Below are positions 6,701 to 9,108 of a stretch of 9,108 nt of DNA, in pieces; within the stretch, counting starts at the first letter, position 1; the number at the start of each line of letters is the position of its first letter. Where the stretch lies: contig MNXL01000378.1 in assembly GCA_001871755.1 (NCBI GenBank), positions 1 through 9,108 of the forward strand. Direction: 5' to 3'. This stretch comes from Anaerolineae bacterium CG2_30_64_16. GTDB taxonomy: Bacteria; Chloroflexota; Anaerolineae; CG2-30-64-16. The translations under genes and the position numbers were made by a program. The notes beneath the pieces were generated by a model. That model saw nothing but the letters and a program-made list of their open reading frames with translations. It searched no databases and was not told where the DNA came from.

Positions 6701-9108
6701 GCGACAGTTGGTTCCAGGATCTATACGAGCGACCGTACAACAATTCGGATCACAACCACTTCTTCCCGGATGTGGACATCGTCCAGGCTGAGGCCGGGGA
6801 AGATAGCACGTGGTATTACTTCAAGATCGATCTGTTCGGGCTGCGTGCCAGCTCAAACAACACCCTGGACGCCATGTACGCCATCGAGTTGCAGACGGAC
6901 GGTGCTGGTTGTACAGACTGGTTGCTGGCGACCACGTCACCGACCGTCAATATCCGCGACAAGGTCGGCTACAACACCTGGGGGCAGGATGGCGTGATAG
7001 CTTACTACGACACCGACAGCGATGTGGGTGGTGCGACCTGCCTGCAGCCGGACGCTGGCTGGAGCGGTAGCGGCTATGAAAGCCTGGTCAGCGATCAAGG
7101 CGGCGGGCCAGTGCCGGACGGCTTGTGGGCCATGAGCCCCAGCGCCGACGATACGTGGGTGTACCTGGCGGTGAAGAAGTCGATGCTCGGTAATCCCACT
7201 GACATCAAGTGGCGCGCTTGGGCCGAAAAGGGCCTGCAAGATAACGCGAATTTCCACCACCACGACAAGTATACCAACAGCCAGGCAGGTGATGCCTATC
7301 AAACGTGGACGTATTGGCCGACGCAGAACGTGTATGAGGATGACAACACACCACTGAGCGACTTCCCGCTGGGAACAGGTTTCATCGGCGATCGGGTCTT
7401 CTATGATCTAAACGGCGACGGCCTGCCCGACAACGATGTCAACGATCCCGGCATCGACGGCGTGACCGTCAAGCTGTATCAGGGCACCTGCGCGGCGCCG
7501 GGCAACCTGTTCGGCGTAGCGGTGACCTCGGGAAATGGCGGCTACCACTTCGACAATCTGCCGGCCGGCGCCTACTGCGTGGATGTGGACGATACCACCC
7601 TGCCCGCGGGCTACGCCAAGACGACGACCGAGCCGCTTGATGTGACCCTGCCGACCGATCAGTCGGTCTACAACGACGCAGATTTCGGCTATCGGTCGCA
7701 GTGCGAGGGCGGGACCGCCGACCTTGCTGTCGTGAATGGCGCCATCGATGAGCTTGGGAGTATGCCGGAGGTCCAGGATGACGCGTGCAGCCGGATCAAA
7801 CCGTTGTTGGGCGCGATCGGGGACTTCGTGTGGTACGATGCGGACGGGGATGGCATCCAGGACGTGGGTGAGCCGGGGATCCCGAACGTGAAGCTGGACC
7901 TGTACCGGGATGCCGCGTGGGTGGCGTCGACCGTGACCGATGCGGACGGCGGTTATCTGTTCAGCGGGTTGCAGCCGGGCAACTACGTCGTGAACGTGAC
8001 CGATGCGGCCGACCCGAACGGGCCGCTGAACGGCATGGCCCACACTCTGGGTCCGCAGAGCCAGCCCGACCCAACGGGCACGATCGTGCTGAGTGCGGGA
8101 CAGGTGTACAAGGATGCGGACTTCGGCTATGTGAAGACGCCAGCCACAGGCAAGGCGATCATCGGGGACACGGTGTGGTACGACGACAACGGGGATGGCA
8201 TCCAACAGCCGAGCGAGCCGGGGATCCCTGAGATCGAGGTGTGTGCGACCGATGCAGGTGGCGTACAGCAGGCATGTGCGACGACCGACAGCAACGGGCG
8301 CTACCTGGTGGAGGCGCCGGCCGGCAGCTACCTGGTGGCGCCGACGAACCCGCCGGCGGGGTTGAGTGCGACGACGCCGGCGCCGCACGGGCCGGTGATC
8401 GTGCTGGCGGGTGACCAATATCTGGACGCGGACTTCGGGTACAACGACGACGATCAGCAGCCGGTGTTGGGGGTAGTGGGGGACCTGGTGTTCCTGGATG
8501 GGGACAAGAACGGGATCTTCGACGGGGCCAACACGGCGTTGGCGGGCGTGAGCGTGGACCTGATCCGGGAGACCGGGAACTACGGTGTCTGGGATGCGGG
8601 TGAGCCGATCATTGCGACGGTGACGACGGTGGGGAGCCTGGATGCGCAGGGCGGGAATTACCTGTTCACGGGGGTGCCGGCCGGGCGCTACCTGGTGCAC
8701 GTGAGCGACACGAATGCGGTGCTGACCGACTACGTCAAGTCGCCGTTAGGTGCGACGGGCGTGAACAATAACAACCAGGCGGACCCGTACGCGGTGTATC
8801 TGGTCAACCCCGGGGACAGCAACCGGACTGCGGACTTCGGGTACTACCCGGTGGACCGGCCCGACGTGGGGGTGATCGGGAACCAGGTGTGGGTGGAGCC
8901 GAGCGACAACGGTCTGTTCGACGTGCTGGAAGGGGATTTCGGGCAACCGGGCGTGACCGTGGAGCTGTTGGATGCCGCGGGTGCGGTGATCGCGACCACG
9001 ACGACGGGCGCCAGTGGCGACTATGCGTTCGTGCATCTGGCCGGCGGCACGTACCAGGTGCGGGTGAGCGATGCGTACAGCGTACTGGCGGGCTACAACC
9101 CCTCGATC
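3781..9108 (+). CDS. Giant secreted modular surface protein (DNRLRE, DUF11-like, DOMON-like and SdrD-B-like modules), 3' end outside window
   Basis: There are 1776 codons with no stop, continuing past the edge. A signal peptide is clear: basic RTKHQIR, a hydrophobic core to about residue 25, then Ala/Gly-rich cleavage candidates near 28-34. Modules in order: DNRLRE/CBM96-like (62-233, ending RPKLEVCY); two related beta-sandwich repeats (237-353 and 354-475); a DOMON/CBM9-like domain opening PVIDGKYDD (481-706); SdrD-B-like 1 (709-816); DUF11-like (about 820-935); a second DOMON-like domain (951-1190); then SdrD-B-like 2 (1202-1304), 3 (1346-1450), 4 (1460-1554), 5 (1565-1688) and 6 (from 1698). 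Most SdrD-B modules end in an ADFGY-type signature and begin with a D-x-D/N-x-D/N-G calcium-type loop. Such proteins are cell-surface or matrix components, used for adhesion or as rigid calcium-stabilised stalks. No enzyme active site is seen. The cell-wall or membrane anchor, if any, lies beyond the window. Confidence 0.9.
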   Translation, partial: MRTKHQIRNGFSALVIVAALLLVPQAGAGVSAAAGATANVSAKPQGGQTCEVFQPGPTAGKDAYIKQDKPDERRGGDSELRVKTESGKLNRSLLQFDLTSLPTGVVIDSASFSLWVKEVRDGNATIAAHQVTAGWNEAEVTWKARDKAAGLLWAAQGGDYDPATLDTEAFVKDVKNYWATWDVTTAAVAWVATPASNFGLILESPVTSPKNETRFKSSDDGTASQRPKLEVCYSAAVSIGPDNAAETLAGQTKTYAHTVVVSNITDVVNLAATSNHGWTTGIYEDENGNGVKDPEDDPISQISASPNTDYPILVQVTVPLAAPLGTLDVTTVTATAQTSGATDSAIDRTTVGRLLNVQPDNSSHATAGSVLFYGHTITNNGQTQDCVTVAATSSQGWTVLLWEDTNQNGVHETSNPNEPALANPVCVAPGGSYYLVAQVSVPGGATAGTVDQTVITATSGNEPSKSDTATDTTTVFVNDPPVIDGKYDDVYRISPDSQEVCYTSGGVLFGKLATFYQSTGSAVYVVLAIDKDFVDNTYGVNAVGWPSGHTFGNLTGSDRAQFWGYDGNGTKVLDFDLDYITAKSGTPSGYASLGVGGGDGGMNLGSATNIQQWGTSLDYSLNNLGYCSGGNCSAGGTNLVVDSPATDEFYTSNPTYPDWIFDTIYEVKIDKAAFGASGLGSIEIPYIHASPSKLGTNTIYAEPGVCPGEIGDFVWHDLDHDGVQDAGEPGIDGVQVKLYQDNGDGVFDAGTDTVVGTRTTSAGGKYLFQDLTPNDYFVDVVDATVPAGYVITTYNDPTPIINLGEGERYLDADFGYTEAFSELAISKVVTSDDPAYVGQEIRYTIRITNTGTTTVNYLPLKDYYDQGVLDYLGATPASDNTVDDGVVEWGDLVTSFGYSLAPGQVFDVEVRFRADQATTGTTLLAAAAGSQAEPAGFLPSAVPGTPVFSQVIGDCVTGDHFQEGVYGNEPDAGCDSWFQDLYERPYNNSDHNHFFPDVDIVQAEAGEDSTWYYFKIDLFGLRASSNNTLDAMYAIELQTDGAGCTDWLLATTSPTVNIRDKVGYNTWGQDGVIAYYDTDSDVGGATCLQPDAGWSGSGYESLVSDQGGGPVPDGLWAMSPSADDTWVYLAVKKSMLGNPTDIKWRAWAEKGLQDNANFHHHDKYTNSQAGDAYQTWTYWPTQNVYEDDNTPLSDFPLGTGFIGDRVFYDLNGDGLPDNDVNDPGIDGVTVKLYQGTCAAPGNLFGVAVTSGNGGYHFDNLPAGAYCVDVDDTTLPAGYAKTTTEPLDVTLPTDQSVYNDADFGYRSQCEGGTADLAVVNGAIDELGSMPEVQDDACSRIKPLLGAIGDFVWYDADGDGIQDVGEPGIPNVKLDLYRDAAWVASTVTDADGGYLFSGLQPGNYVVNVTDAADPNGPLNGMAHTLGPQSQPDPTGTIVLSAGQVYKDADFGYVKTPATGKAIIGDTVWYDDNGDGIQQPSEPGIPEIEVCATDAGGVQQACATTDSNGRYLVEAPAGSYLVAPTNPPAGLSATTPAPHGPVIVLAGDQYLDADFGYNDDDQQPVLGVVGDLVFLDGDKNGIFDGANTALAGVSVDLIRETGNYGVWDAGEPIIATVTTVGSLDAQGGNYLFTGVPAGRYLVHVSDTNAVLTDYVKSPLGATGVNNNNQADPYAVYLVNPGDSNRTADFGYYPVDRPDVGVIGNQVWVEPSDNGLFDVLEGDFGQPGVTVELLDAAGAVIATTTTGASGDYAFVHLAGGTYQVRVSDAYSVLAGYNPSI
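4489..5205 (+). repeat. Tandem pair of extracellular beta-sandwich modules with calcium-type loops
   Basis: Residues 237-353 and 354-475 are two copies of one module. Shared landmarks in order are PDNA/PDNS, HTVVVSN/HTITNNG, AATSNHGWT/AATSSQGWT, an acidic loop, then LVQVTVP/VAQVSVP and TVTATA/VITATS. The acidic loops are D285-x-N287-x-N289-G-x-x-D293 and D404-x-N406-x-N408-G-x-x-E412, which look like EF-hand-type calcium loops. The fold resembles DUF11/NEW3 extracellular domains; exact family assignment would need a profile search. Confidence 0.75.
7384..9108 (+). repeat. Five consecutive SdrD-B-like modules, last one cut by the window edge
   Basis: Modules start at residues 1202, 1346, 1460, 1565 and 1698, each opening with (I/V)-G-(D/N) and, where complete, closing with ADFGY. 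Calcium-type loops start at D1209, D1353, D1468 and D1573; the sixth module overall is degenerate at this point (E1706-x-S1708-x-N1710-G). In module 4 the last ligand is Q1476 instead of Asp. A 42-residue linker with two Cys (1305-1345) separates modules 2 and 3. At DNA level 7819-7883 and 8164-8228 match at about 51 of 65 positions, exactly 345 bp apart, so in-frame expansion or contraction by recombination is plausible. Confidence 0.85.

Noticed and set aside
7408..8700. Minus-strand open frame of 430 codons, rich in Arg, His and Val
   Set aside because: Its composition is that of an antisense shadow of the SdrD-B modules, with no family match that I can see.

Overview
The window looks like GC-rich bacterial DNA, most likely from an Anaerolineae-like member of the Chloroflexota. 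This placement is inferred from three things: high G+C coding, short-period (7-8 bp) repeat arrays inside and beside genes, and a very large secreted protein built of DNRLRE, DUF11-like, DOMON-like and SdrD-B-like modules. No rRNA, tRNA or other phylogenetic marker is present, so the assignment is tentative.

Layout. Positions 1-200 are a pure heptanucleotide repeat array that includes a perfect 65-bp tandem duplication and ends only 7 bp before a Shine-Dalgarno. Positions 220-3300 (+) encode a 1026-residue fused [2Fe-2S]/molybdopterin oxidoreductase of the XdhD / selenium-dependent xanthine dehydrogenase type, with no FAD domain. This gene carries two in-frame insertions (718-870 and 2221-2358). 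Each consists of G-rich octamer repeats followed by their reverse-complement C-rich octamers, placed in the interdomain linker and in a predicted loop of the molybdenum domain. Positions 3301-3447 hold a branched inverted repeat and a strong intrinsic terminator. Positions 3448-3780 are a non-coding region with a candidate promoter, a long leader and a hairpin next to a strong Shine-Dalgarno. Positions 3781-9108 (+) are the first 1776 codons of a giant exported, calcium-loop-rich modular surface protein that is still open at the window end.

The two genes are separated by a terminator and a separate promoter, so they are probably independent transcription units. Nothing in the sequence links the molybdoenzyme functionally to the surface protein. 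The most unusual signal is the family of palindromic octamer arrays that have become protein sequence inside a cofactor-binding enzyme and appear to have been kept free of the stop codon their own consensus would create.
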